Assembly (NCBI GenBank): GCA_902492895.1
Contig: CABUNG010000010.1
Span: forward strand, 1-64,000
Reading direction: 5' to 3'
DNA: 64,000 nucleotides
DNA from: an uncultured Oscillospiraceae bacterium
GTDB taxonomy: Bacteria > Bacillota > Clostridia > Oscillospirales > Acutalibacteraceae
Made by a program: the position numbers and the translations under genes. Below are positions 24,116-32,551 of this stretch, piece after piece (the first letter of the stretch is position 1; every line of letters starts with the position of its first letter). A model generated the notes under the pieces. That model was given only the letters and a program-made list of their open reading frames with translations. It made no database searches and was not told the origin of the DNA.

Positions 24116-25564
24116 TCACGCTTTTTCAACATCGGGTCTCATAGCCACTTTCACCAGCAAATCCTCGACAGGTGTCCGGTCATCCCACAGCAATTCCGCA
24201 AAAAGGGCCACCGGAAACCAAATCGTATGATCAAACAACCCGTCCTCCACCAATCCGACGATCAGCGCATCGCGATTGGTTTCAGCCATGGCCCGGATCA
24301 TGCGGGCCGCATAGGACGCGTTTCTGAGCCAGTACGCCTCCACAAAGCGCCACAGTCCGCGTTTTTCCTCCGCCCGATGCCGGAGAAATTCATCGGCATG
24401 ATACCCCAGGACAAACCGGCCTTCCTGATGCTGAAAAGAGGGCCAGTCCAGGCACAAAAGGCCCTTGGTCACGGCACCGAACCGTTCCCCCGCGCCCCGC
24501 AGGGCGGCAATCCGCTGCGCAAACGCCAGGGTCTCGTCGAATCCGCGGATGTCCGACGGTACGTATTGAAACGGAAAGGCGCCGCAGTCTTCCCAGACGA
24601 TGGTGATCCGCGGATCGATCCGCCGGATATCGTCCAGCCGATGCGAGACGCTGGTGGCGTGAAGGCCGAAAAACAGCTGCAGATGGGGGTGACGTTTCCA
24701 CAGCCGGGCACTCACCCGGTTGACGAACCGCATCACCGCCTCGCCGATGACCAGACCATGAAGTTTTTCATCGCTGGTTTCGGTAAAAGACTGAAAATAA
24801 ATGCCGTCGATATCCAATCCGGCATATTCGTTCTCATACGTCCGGCAGATGGCCTCCTCCCGGATGTTCAGCTCGTGTTCGTCCGAAATATCGAACCAAT
24901 CGTTCCATCCCCAGGAATATCCCAAAATCAGCCGAATGCCGTGTTCATGCGCGCATGCTGAGATTTCCCGCATATTCATCGGGACGTATTCGTTCCAGAC
25001 GATCAGGGTATTCAGCTTCAGCCGCATCATATGCTCGATATACCTGCGGATATCGTACACGACATGCCCCCAGGTCCAGAGACCGCGGTGCCGGACCGAC
25101 GGGGCGGAGGTGCGGCATACCTCCGGAAACGCTTCCCCCTCCCCTATCTTTCGCCGGTAACGCAGATGATTATGGGTGTTTTCCGCCGCCGGGAGAATAT
25201 ACGCCTGAAAATCCAGAGCTCCATACAGCGCACCGGCCGGATCGCGGCCTGCGACGACGATCAGCTGCGCACGTGCATCAAAGGGACTTTCCGCCACACG
25301 GATGGTGTACCCTTCCGCCGCATCGCACGGTTCGTAAAAATGAGCGTCCGCCAGCTCCCTGAGCAGCGCATTGGATGCCTGTGTCCCCACCACGACCAGG
25401 CTGCTACTTCTCTCCACATCGCTCAGTTCTCCGCCGGCTGTAACCGGGACCGGATAGGAGAGGCATCCTCCAAGCGTCCCGGACAGAATATCCACGGCTT
25501 TTTTCTCCAATCCCTCATAGGAACCGCAGACGATCCGGAAAGACCTGCACATTTCGTCAGACAA
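24116..25564 (-). CDS. glycoside-hydrolase-like protein (GH20/GH67-type N-domain plus TIM barrel)
   Basis: A 482-residue cytoplasmic protein. Residues about 1-140 form an alpha/beta domain like that before the barrel in GH20 hexosaminidases and GH67 glucuronidases (SSLVVVGTQASNALLREL, then AQLIVVAGRDPAGALYGALD). Residues about 155-460 form a TIM barrel with RHRGLWTWGHVVYDIRRYI, RLKLNTLIVWNEYVPMN, IRLILGYSWGWN and DIDGIYFQSFTETSD. No signal peptide is present. Catalytic residues were not assigned. The TTG start at 25564 is supported by GGAGGGG 6 bp upstream. It precedes the giant secreted protein gene and is divergent from an AraC regulator. Confidence 0.7.
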   Translation of the reverse strand: MSDEMCRSFRIVCGSYEGLEKKAVDILSGTLGGCLSYPVPVTAGGELSDVERSSSLVVVGTQASNALLRELADAHFYEPCDAAEGYTIRVAESPFDARAQLIVVAGRDPAGALYGALDFQAYILPAAENTHNHLRYRRKIGEGEAFPEVCRTSAPSVRHRGLWTWGHVVYDIRRYIEHMMRLKLNTLIVWNEYVPMNMREISACAHEHGIRLILGYSWGWNDWFDISDEHELNIREEAICRTYENEYAGLDIDGIYFQSFTETSDEKLHGLVIGEAVMRFVNRVSARLWKRHPHLQLFFGLHATSVSHRLDDIRRIDPRITIVWEDCGAFPFQYVPSDIRGFDETLAFAQRIAALRGAGERFGAVTKGLLCLDWPSFQHQEGRFVLGYHADEFLRHRAEEKRGLWRFVEAYWLRNASYAARMIRAMAETNRDALIVGLVEDGLFDHTIWFPVALFAELLWDDRTPVEDLLVKVAMRPDVEKA

Positions 25565-25640
25565 CCTCTTCCCCTCCCTCTACCGGCGATGCGGCCGCCG
25601 TTTTTCCGCGATACAGAACCGTGTACGATGTCCGTTTCAT
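25557..25640 (-). CDS. possible 27-residue leader or coupled small ORF
   Basis: An ATG at 25640 with AGAAAGGGG 7 bp upstream opens 27 codons (starts MKRTSYTVLYRGK) and stops at 25557, overlapping the glycosidase start by 8 bases. It could couple translation of the glycosidase or be the true N-terminus of that gene separated by a frameshift. No homology is recognised. Confidence 0.35.
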   Translation of the reverse strand: MKRTSYTVLYRGKTAAASPVEGGEEVV

Positions 25641-25722
25641 ACCCGCACCCCTTTCTAATCGCATCTTATCACAGGCGTATCCACCAAAAACAGCGGTTTT
25701 TTGATCGATTTTTAGAACAGTG

Positions 25723-25751
25723 TTGACGTTTTCCATTTGGTACTCTATAGT
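25723..25751 (+). promoter_or_regulatory. promoter of the second AraC-family regulator
   Basis: TTGACG (25723-25728), 17-bp spacer, TATAGT (25746-25751), about 25 bp before the start codon. Confidence 0.75.
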
Positions 25752-25776
25752 TATGTGGTGAAGGGAGGCGGTTACG

Positions 25777-26649
25777 ATGATGGAAAACAGCTTCATTGAA
25801 CGGTACGAACATATCCCAGTTGCCTATTACGGTACCGATCAAACCGCTCAAGACGAGGCTGTTTCGATCGCTCCCGTGCACAATCATCGAGAATTCGAAA
25901 TCGTCCTCATCCGCCACGGATTCTGTGAAGTCACCCTGAACTGCCACGAATTTACGGCCCGCGAAGGCGACCTGGTTCTGGTCAATCCCTATGTCATCCA
26001 CAGCCTCCGTCTACCGCCCGGCCGATCCGTCGGTCACGACTGCGTTTGTCTCGATCTATCCCTCCTCGACGATCCGGTTATGCAGTCGGCGCTCGAAAAC
26101 GGCCGTCTGTCCATCGCAGGTCCTGTGACCAGGGAACACCCGCAGCATGCGGCGCTGCAGGAACACTTTACCGCTCTGATCCGCGATATCCAAAATAAGC
26201 CGCCTTATTGGCATTACCGCGCCAAGGGCCATCTTTTGTTTCTGTTTGCCGCGCTGCTGTCCTGCCAGCTGCAGGATATGCCCCAGCCGGAAGCGGATAA
26301 AAGCCGGTTTTGCCGGGAAATCCTGGAGTATCTGAACGATCAGTACCAAAACGAGATTTCCTCCAGCACGGCGGCCGCCTATTTTTCCTATAACCAGAGC
26401 CATTTCTGTCGTCTGTTCAAAAGTCTGTTCGGCCGCAGTTTCCGCGAATATCTCAACATTTTCCGCCTGAGCATGGCCAAATCCATGCTCTCCGACACCG
26501 CCATGAGCATCACGGACATCGCCGCCAGCTGCGGATTTCAAAGCTCGGGTTATTTCACCAGGATGTTCAAAGACGAATTCGGAATACTCCCCAGCCAAAT
26601 GCGCCGGGACAGACGCGGACATCCCGATCAGGATAACACACACATATAA
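25777..26649 (+). CDS. AraC-family transcriptional regulator
   Basis: A 290-residue regulator with a cupin N-terminal domain (VHNHREFEIVLIRHGFCEVT and EGDLVLVNPYVIHSLRL) and a C-terminal double helix-turn-helix (SSSTAAAYFSYNQSHFCRLF, then MSITDIAASCGFQSSGYFTR and MFKDEFGILPSQMR). GGGAGG precedes the ATG. It is divergent from the glycosidase and large secreted-protein genes and probably controls them in response to a carbohydrate. Confidence 0.9.
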   Translation: MMENSFIERYEHIPVAYYGTDQTAQDEAVSIAPVHNHREFEIVLIRHGFCEVTLNCHEFTAREGDLVLVNPYVIHSLRLPPGRSVGHDCVCLDLSLLDDPVMQSALENGRLSIAGPVTREHPQHAALQEHFTALIRDIQNKPPYWHYRAKGHLLFLFAALLSCQLQDMPQPEADKSRFCREILEYLNDQYQNEISSSTAAAYFSYNQSHFCRLFKSLFGRSFREYLNIFRLSMAKSMLSDTAMSITDIAASCGFQSSGYFTRMFKDEFGILPSQMRRDRRGHPDQDNTHI

Positions 26650-26651
26650 CA

Positions 26652-26686
26652 AAACCCCCTGCCGGCCAATGGCCGGCAGGGGGTTT
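26652..26686. terminator. bidirectional terminator between the AraC gene and ftsH
   Basis: AAACCCCCTGCCGGCC (26652-26667) pairs perfectly with 26671-26686 across an AAT loop, flanked by A and T runs. It ends both the regulator transcript and the long rnj-ftsH operon. Confidence 0.9.
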
Positions 26687-26694
26687 CTTCGCGT

Positions 26695-28707
26695 TTAATG
26701 AGGCAGTTCGCTATCGGGCTTATCTTCCGGATGATCGGGCGCGGCAGGAACATCCGGCACGGACGTTCCGCTCTCGGATGCACCCGAAACCGAGGCAAAC
26801 AGACCGGTCTCGGAATCCGCGGGCACTTCCCGCCCTTCCATCAGGGCCTTGAACTGCTCGCCGTCGAGCTTTTCGTTCTGGAACAGGTATTTCGCAACCG
26901 CATGGAGCTTATCGAGATGAGTCGTGAGAATCTCCCGCGTCTTGCCGTAACAATCCGTGATAATCGCGTTGATTTCGGCGTCGATTTCCGCCGCGACCTC
27001 TTCCGAATAGTTACGGGTATGGCCGAAGTCGCGTCCCAGAAACACCTCGTTCGACTCGGAGGAGCCGAAAACGATCGGGCCGAGCTTATCGCTCATGCCG
27101 TATTTGGTCACCATCTTACGTGCCGTATCGGTGGCGCGCTCGATATCGTTGCTGGCGCCGGTGGAGATATCGTCGAGCACGAGGGCTTCGGCCACGCGGC
27201 CTCCCAGCAGCACCTCGATATCCTCGAGCATTTCCTTTTTCGCACGGTAGGATTTATCATGCTCTGGCAGGCTCATGGTATAGCCGCCGGCCATGCCGCG
27301 CGGAATCACCGAGATTTGATGAACCGGATCCTGTGTCGGGCAATAATACGTGACCACCGCGTGTCCCGCCTCGTGATAGGAGGTCAGGTTCTTTTCCTTG
27401 TCGGTGATGACATGGCTGCGTTTTTCGGTTCCCATGACCACTTTGATCGTCGCTTCTTCGATCTCCGGCATGGTGATGGAATGCAGATTCTTTCGCGCGG
27501 CGAGCAGGGCCGCCTCGTTGAGCAGGTTTTCCAGATCTGCGCCGGTAAATCCGGCAGTGGATTTGGCGATGACCGAAAGCTCCACATCCGGAGCGAGCGG
27601 CTTGCCGCGGGCATGCACCTTGAGGATCTCTTCCCGTCCTTTGATATCGGGGTAATTGACGACGATCTGGCGGTCGAACCGGCCGGGCCTCATGAGAGCG
27701 GGATCCAGGATGTCGGGGCGGTTCGTCGCGGCGATCATGATCACGCCCTCGTTTGCACCAAAGCCGTCCATTTCGACAAGCAGCTGGTTGAGGGTCTGCT
27801 CACGTTCATCATGTCCGCCGCCGAGACCCGCGCCGCGCTGACGGCCGACCGGGTCGATTTCATCTATGAATATGATGCAGGGGGAATTCTTTTTCGCCTG
27901 ATCGAACAAATCGCGGACACGGGACGCGCCGACGCCGACGTACATCTCCACGAAATCGGAACCCGAGATGGAGAAAAACGGGACGCCCGCCTCTCCGGCC
28001 ACCGCGCGGGCCAGCAGGGTTTTACCAGTACCGGGAGGGCCCACCAGCAGGACGCCCTTGGGCACACGGGCGCCCAGTTCCTTAAACTTCTTCGGAGACC
28101 GCAGGAAGTCGACGATCTCGCGCAGCTCTTCCTTCTCCTCATCCGCTCCGGCGACATCCGCGAAGGTGGTCTTCCGTTTTTCGTCGACCGGCTGCTTGAT
28201 CCGCGCCTTACCGAAGCCCATCGCCTTGCCTCCGCCATCCATGGAAGACAGGGAGCGGCGCATCATAACAAACATCGCCACAAAGAAGACGATGATCAGC
28301 AGAGACGGGATGAGGTTGACGAACCAGGGCATCGTACTCGGCGGCTGCAGATCGTATTTCAGACCATTGGCCTTGATCGGTTCCTCGATTCCCTTTAAAA
28401 ACAGGCCGACATCGGGGACGCTGTACTTGATGACGTCGTCCTTTTCGTCGAGCTTATTGTCCTTGTTGCGGTCTTCGCGCAGCTCTTCCTTGAGGGTAAT
28501 CGTCAGATTCCCGCTTCCTAGGTCGAGATCGAACTCCTTGACCTGGTTATTGGTGAAATAGGCGATGTAATCGGAATACACTTTATCGGACTTCTTCGTG
28601 TCTCCGGACATAAACAGCCAGGCTACCACAATGACCAGCAGGGGAATGCCGATAAAGAGCCCCAGGTTTCGCAGGGATTTGCCGAAATCGTTATTGTTGG
28701 ATTCCAA
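26695..28707 (-). CDS. ftsH: ATP-dependent zinc metalloprotease FtsH
   Basis: A 670-residue membrane AAA+ protease for quality control of membrane and regulatory proteins. Two transmembrane helices (about 15-33 and 129-149) enclose an outer domain. The AAA domain has Walker A GPPGTGKT at 223-230, Walker B IIFIDEID near 278-285 and an arginine finger in MRPGRFDRQ. The protease zinc motif HEAGH is at 445-449. The outer domain carries a 12-residue EF-hand-like loop at residues 79-90, not usual for FtsH. It is the last gene of the rnj-gdpP-rplI-dnaB-tilS-hpt-ftsH operon, 32 bp after hpt; tilS-hpt-ftsH order is classic for Firmicutes. Confidence 0.97.
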   Translation of the reverse strand: MESNNNDFGKSLRNLGLFIGIPLLVIVVAWLFMSGDTKKSDKVYSDYIAYFTNNQVKEFDLDLGSGNLTITLKEELREDRNKDNKLDEKDDVIKYSVPDVGLFLKGIEEPIKANGLKYDLQPPSTMPWFVNLIPSLLIIVFFVAMFVMMRRSLSSMDGGGKAMGFGKARIKQPVDEKRKTTFADVAGADEEKEELREIVDFLRSPKKFKELGARVPKGVLLVGPPGTGKTLLARAVAGEAGVPFFSISGSDFVEMYVGVGASRVRDLFDQAKKNSPCIIFIDEIDPVGRQRGAGLGGGHDEREQTLNQLLVEMDGFGANEGVIMIAATNRPDILDPALMRPGRFDRQIVVNYPDIKGREEILKVHARGKPLAPDVELSVIAKSTAGFTGADLENLLNEAALLAARKNLHSITMPEIEEATIKVVMGTEKRSHVITDKEKNLTSYHEAGHAVVTYYCPTQDPVHQISVIPRGMAGGYTMSLPEHDKSYRAKKEMLEDIEVLLGGRVAEALVLDDISTGASNDIERATDTARKMVTKYGMSDKLGPIVFGSSESNEVFLGRDFGHTRNYSEEVAAEIDAEINAIITDCYGKTREILTTHLDKLHAVAKYLFQNEKLDGEQFKALMEGREVPADSETGLFASVSGASESGTSVPDVPAAPDHPEDKPDSELPH

Positions 28708-28739
28708 AAACTCTCAACTCCTTTTGCATGGGATCACGC

Positions 28740-29288
28740 TCAGGCTTCGTAAACCTCGGGCTTCAGAACGCCGATATAGGGCAGATTGCGGTACTTTTCC
28801 GCGTAATCCAACCCGTAACCGACAATAAATTTATCCGGAACGACCGCACCGACATAATCGGGATGGATATCCACCCGGCGGCGTTCCGGTTTATCCAAGA
28901 ACGTGCACAGCCGGATGCTCGCCGGCTTGCGGGCGGACAAGGTTTTGAGCAGGAACGACAGCGTGACGCCGGAGTCCAAAATATCCTCCACGACCAGCAG
29001 GTCCTTCCCTTCCAGAGAACAGTCGAGATCCTTCAGTATCCGAACCTCTCCCGAACTCGCGGTTCCGTTGCCGTAGCTGGACACGGACAGAAAATCAATG
29101 GAACAGGGTATGGTGACAGCGCGCATCAGATCCGCCATAAACATCAGCGAACCCTTAAGGACACTGACCATAAAAAGATTCTTCCCCACATACTCTTCAC
29201 TGATTTGCCTGCCCATATTCCGAACGATGGAAGCAATTTTTTCTTCTGTAAACAAAATTTCACGGATATCGTCCTGCATGGTATTCAC
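28740..29288 (-). CDS. hpt: hypoxanthine-guanine phosphoribosyltransferase
   Basis: A 182-residue purine-salvage enzyme that joins hypoxanthine or guanine to PRPP. Seen: MVSVLKGSLMFMADLMR, the flexible-loop region VSSYGNGTASSG, the PRPP-binding loop LVVEDILDSGVTL and the C-terminal DKFIVGYGLDYAEKYRNLPYIG. The GTG start at 29288 has AAAGGGTGG about 10 bp upstream; an ATG at 29279 is the alternative. It is flanked by tilS and ftsH in the conserved order. Confidence 0.95.
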   Translation of the reverse strand: MNTMQDDIREILFTEEKIASIVRNMGRQISEEYVGKNLFMVSVLKGSLMFMADLMRAVTIPCSIDFLSVSSYGNGTASSGEVRILKDLDCSLEGKDLLVVEDILDSGVTLSFLLKTLSARKPASIRLCTFLDKPERRRVDIHPDYVGAVVPDKFIVGYGLDYAEKYRNLPYIGVLKPEVYEA

Positions 29289-29306
29289 GGCCGCTTATCC
29301 ACCCTT

Positions 29307-30680
29307 TCACCCGGCATCCTTTTCAACTTCCGCTACGAGAATTCGCCGCGTATTCTGATCGACGGCCGCACGAATGTCGCATCCGAATCCCGGTACGAGC
29401 AGAATCCCCTTGTCATCGCACAAAACCGGAATCCGGCTTCGATCCTCGGGGGGAACGTGCGCCTCATTGAGCAGCTTTTTGAGCGTTTTACCGCCCCCGC
29501 GTCCAACCGGATGGTAGGCATCGCCCGGTTCCCGCGCGCGCATTCTCAAGCTGCCACATATTTTATCATAATCCAAACTGGTTTTTAATAATTTTTTGTG
29601 AATTTTCCGATCCTTCTCCCAATCTTCCAAAGAAAGGCAGAAAACACGCACTTTTCTATCCATAATGCGAACGTTTTGCCCGGGAGATATCGGAATCGGA
29701 CCCCATACATCCGGTTTTTCTTCGGGTTCGGTCAAAAACCGCAGGGTATCCCCCGACACGACAGCCAGACGATTCCCCGGCAGAGACAAGCTTCCGGACT
29801 CCTGCAGACGATCTTCCATCCCGGCGATATGCCGTTCCTCACAGGAGGATCCCGCCCGGGCGGCCGCCAGGCGAAGGGCCTCCGCCTTTACAGCTGGATC
29901 GAGAGCCAGGAGCGTTGCCCGATCGTAGGTATCCGGCGCCAGAGAGGCCCCAGACAGCGCCTCGCAGGCCAGGGATATGAGCAGGCGGTCCACCTCCCGC
30001 ATCCGACGGACAAGGCGGCCCACGGCCTCTTCAAACTGGGGATTCAGCAAGGCGAGTTCCGGAACGACGCGCCCGCGGATGCGGTTGCGCGCGTACCGCA
30101 CGTCGGCATTCGTGCTGTCCGAAACATAGGTCAGCTGGTTTTCCCGGCAATACGCTTCGATTTCCTGCCGGGAACAGGTCAGCAGAGGACGGATGATATG
30201 GCCGCGCGTTTCCGGAATGCCGGTCAGGCCATGCGGCCCGCAGCCCCGGCTCAGATGAAGCAGCAGGGTTTCCGCCTGATCGCTCAGGGTGTGGGCCGTT
30301 GCCACTGGGCAGCCGCCATGAGCGGCGGACAGCTCTTCGAAAACCGCATACCGGACCTCCCGCCCGGCCTCCTCTAACCCTTTCTTCCACTCCCGGGCCA
30401 AAGCCGGGACATCTTTTTGAACCACGCGGAGAGGTACCGCCCAATCCCGGCAGAGCGAACGGACAAACGCCTCGTCCCGTTCCGCTTCCTCCGCCCGGAT
30501 CCCATGATGGACGTGAACGGCCATCACCTCCCGCAGCCCGAGCTTGTCCCGCAGCGAGAGCAGCACATGCAGCAGGACCACCGAATCGGCACCGCCTGAA
30601 ACGGCCGCGACGACCCGGCCGCCCGGCGCCAGCATATCCGCCTGCCGGATGGCTGTAAAGGCCTTGGCCGCTACATCCAT
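29307..30680 (-). CDS. tilS: tRNA(Ile)-lysidine synthetase
   Basis: A 457-residue enzyme that converts the wobble C34 of the AUA-reading tRNA-Ile to lysidine, so it is essential. The PP-loop ATPase motif SGGADS is at residues 28-33. Other signatures are VHVHHGIRAEEAERDEAFV and ATAHTLSDQAETLLLHLSRGCG, followed by the TilS substrate-binding and C-terminal domains (RAREPGDAYHPVGRGGGKTLKKLLNE). It starts 6 bp after dnaB ends and is followed by hpt. Confidence 0.96.
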   Translation of the reverse strand: MDVAAKAFTAIRQADMLAPGGRVVAAVSGGADSVVLLHVLLSLRDKLGLREVMAVHVHHGIRAEEAERDEAFVRSLCRDWAVPLRVVQKDVPALAREWKKGLEEAGREVRYAVFEELSAAHGGCPVATAHTLSDQAETLLLHLSRGCGPHGLTGIPETRGHIIRPLLTCSRQEIEAYCRENQLTYVSDSTNADVRYARNRIRGRVVPELALLNPQFEEAVGRLVRRMREVDRLLISLACEALSGASLAPDTYDRATLLALDPAVKAEALRLAAARAGSSCEERHIAGMEDRLQESGSLSLPGNRLAVVSGDTLRFLTEPEEKPDVWGPIPISPGQNVRIMDRKVRVFCLSLEDWEKDRKIHKKLLKTSLDYDKICGSLRMRAREPGDAYHPVGRGGGKTLKKLLNEAHVPPEDRSRIPVLCDDKGILLVPGFGCDIRAAVDQNTRRILVAEVEKDAG

Positions 30681-30686
30681 GAACGT

Positions 30687-32042
30687 TTATCCCTCGTTTC
30701 GATGGAGTTCGAGTGACGTAAACTGGGTGAATTCTCCCTGGAAGGCGAGCTTCACCGTCCCGAGTTCGCCGTGGCGGTTTTTGGCCACGATGACCTCGGA
30801 CGTGCCCACCTCCACGGAAGAGGGGTCTTCCTTTTCATTGCGGTAATACTCGTCGCGATAGAGGAACAGGACCTGGTCGGCGTCCTGCTCGATAGAACCG
30901 GATTCCCGCAGATCGGCCAGGGCCGGACGGTGATTCGCCTGCTTTTCGGTGGAACGCGCGAGCTGCGCGCAGACCATGATCGGAATATTGAGTTCCTTGG
31001 CCATAATCTTGAGGCCGCGGGTGATTTCGGTGACTTCCTGGACCCGGTTGTCGATCCGGCGGGGGGATTTCATCAGCTGCAGATAGTCGACCACGACGAA
31101 ATCCACGCCCTTCAGGCGGCGCAGGCGCGCTTTCATTTCAGGAACCGTGACGCTGGCCGTGTCGTCGAGATAAATCGGCGCTTTGCAGAGCACGCTCGAG
31201 GCAAAAGCGATCCGGCCCCACTCGTCGGGGGTCAGATTGCCGACCCGGAGCTTTTTGCTCGATACACGCGCCTCCGACGAGAGCAGACGGTTGACCATCT
31301 GCTCTCTGGACATTTCCAGGTTGAAGATCGCGACGGTGCGGTGCTGCTGCACAGCGACATTGCGCGCGAGGTTCAGGGCGAAGCTCGTTTTTCCCATGCC
31401 GGGACGGGCGCCGACGATGATGAGGTCGGATTTGTTCAGTCCGGTCGTGATCTCATCGAGGGCGCTGATTCCCGACGGGATTCCCACGAACTGATCCCGC
31501 TGATCGGAGGCAAGCTTGTTGAACATTTCGTAATTGCTCGCGAGTACTTCCTGGATCGGCACGAGGCCGCCGGTCTGTTTCCCCTGCCGGATGTCATAAA
31601 TCCGCTGCTCCGCCGCATCCATGAGCATGGACGGGTCGGTCCCCGGGTCCATAGCCTCATCCATAATCTCTCTGGCCGCTTTAATCAGCATGCGCACGTC
31701 GCATTTTTCCCGGACGATGCGGGCGTAATGCGTGATATTCGAGATGGACGGCACAATCTGCGCGAGTTTCAGCAGATATTTTTTGCCCTCTTCCCCGGCA
31801 AAAAAAGGCTCTGCCTTGAGAGCCTCGAGCACTGTAACAAAATCGATCAGCTGGGATTCCATGAGCTTCGCCGTCATGACCCGGAAAATCGCCTGATGCT
31901 CGGGCAGATAGAAATGCTCCGGGCGCAGCGCGTCCGCGACCTGATTGATGCACTCCGGCTCCATCAGGATGGAGCCGAGCACCGCCTGCTCGGCCTCCAG
32001 GCTGTACGGCAGATTGAGTTCGTCGTATACACTTTGCGGCAT
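30687..32042 (-). CDS. dnaB: replicative DNA helicase
   Basis: A 451-residue hexameric helicase. An N-terminal DnaB domain begins PYSLEAEQAVLGSILMEPE (about 10-110). The C-terminal RecA-like ATPase domain has Walker A GARPGMGKTSFALN (about 213-226), Walker B FVVVDYLQLM and the arginine-rich DLRESGSIEQDADQVLFLYR. GAGGAG lies just before the start. rplI lies directly upstream, an order common in Firmicutes. Confidence 0.97.
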   Translation of the reverse strand: MPQSVYDELNLPYSLEAEQAVLGSILMEPECINQVADALRPEHFYLPEHQAIFRVMTAKLMESQLIDFVTVLEALKAEPFFAGEEGKKYLLKLAQIVPSISNITHYARIVREKCDVRMLIKAAREIMDEAMDPGTDPSMLMDAAEQRIYDIRQGKQTGGLVPIQEVLASNYEMFNKLASDQRDQFVGIPSGISALDEITTGLNKSDLIIVGARPGMGKTSFALNLARNVAVQQHRTVAIFNLEMSREQMVNRLLSSEARVSSKKLRVGNLTPDEWGRIAFASSVLCKAPIYLDDTASVTVPEMKARLRRLKGVDFVVVDYLQLMKSPRRIDNRVQEVTEITRGLKIMAKELNIPIMVCAQLARSTEKQANHRPALADLRESGSIEQDADQVLFLYRDEYYRNEKEDPSSVEVGTSEVIVAKNRHGELGTVKLAFQGEFTQFTSLELHRNEG

Positions 32043-32080
32043 TGGTATTCTCCTCGCAGAGCGGCAGGCCCGCTATGTTC

Positions 32081-32521
32081 TTATTCGCTGACCATCACGG
32101 TCATGGAGGCGGTGATGCCCTGGGCGAGCTTGATCAACGCTTCATAGGAGCCGAACGCCTTGATATCCGCCATCTCGATCTTTCGTTTGTCCACTTCGAC
32201 CCCGAATTGGCGGCGCAGTTCTTCCGCAGCTTCCTTGGTCGTCACCGAACCGAACAGGCGCCCGCCCTGTCCCGCCTTGGCGGACAGCTTCAGCGTTTTT
32301 CCCGTGAGAAGGCGCGCGGTTTCTTCCGCGTTTTTCTTCTCCATCTCAAGACGGTGCCGGGCGGCCTCCTCTTTATTTTTCAGATCGTTCATGGCCTGGG
32401 CGTCCGCCGGCACGGCCAGATCCCGCGGAAACAGGAAATTCCGGGCGTAACCGTCCGAAACGCTGACGAGTTCACCTTTTTTTCCCTGGCCCTTGACATC
32501 CTGCTTTAAAATCACTTTCAT
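32081..32521 (-). CDS. rplI: 50S ribosomal protein L9
   Basis: A 146-residue protein of standard length. N-terminal domain MKVILKQDVKGQGKKGELV is followed by VSDGYARNFLFPRDLA, the L9 signature, then the long connecting helix and a C-terminal RNA-binding domain (GGRLFGSVTTKEAAEELRRQ). It sits between gdpP and dnaB. Confidence 0.97.
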   Translation of the reverse strand: MKVILKQDVKGQGKKGELVSVSDGYARNFLFPRDLAVPADAQAMNDLKNKEEAARHRLEMEKKNAEETARLLTGKTLKLSAKAGQGGRLFGSVTTKEAAEELRRQFGVEVDKRKIEMADIKAFGSYEALIKLAQGITASMTVMVSE

Positions 32522-32551
32522 GATCCATCCCCACTTTCCTGCAATTGACGT

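Noticed and set aside
26698..28398. 566-codon plus-strand open frame
   Set aside because: Antisense of ftsH.
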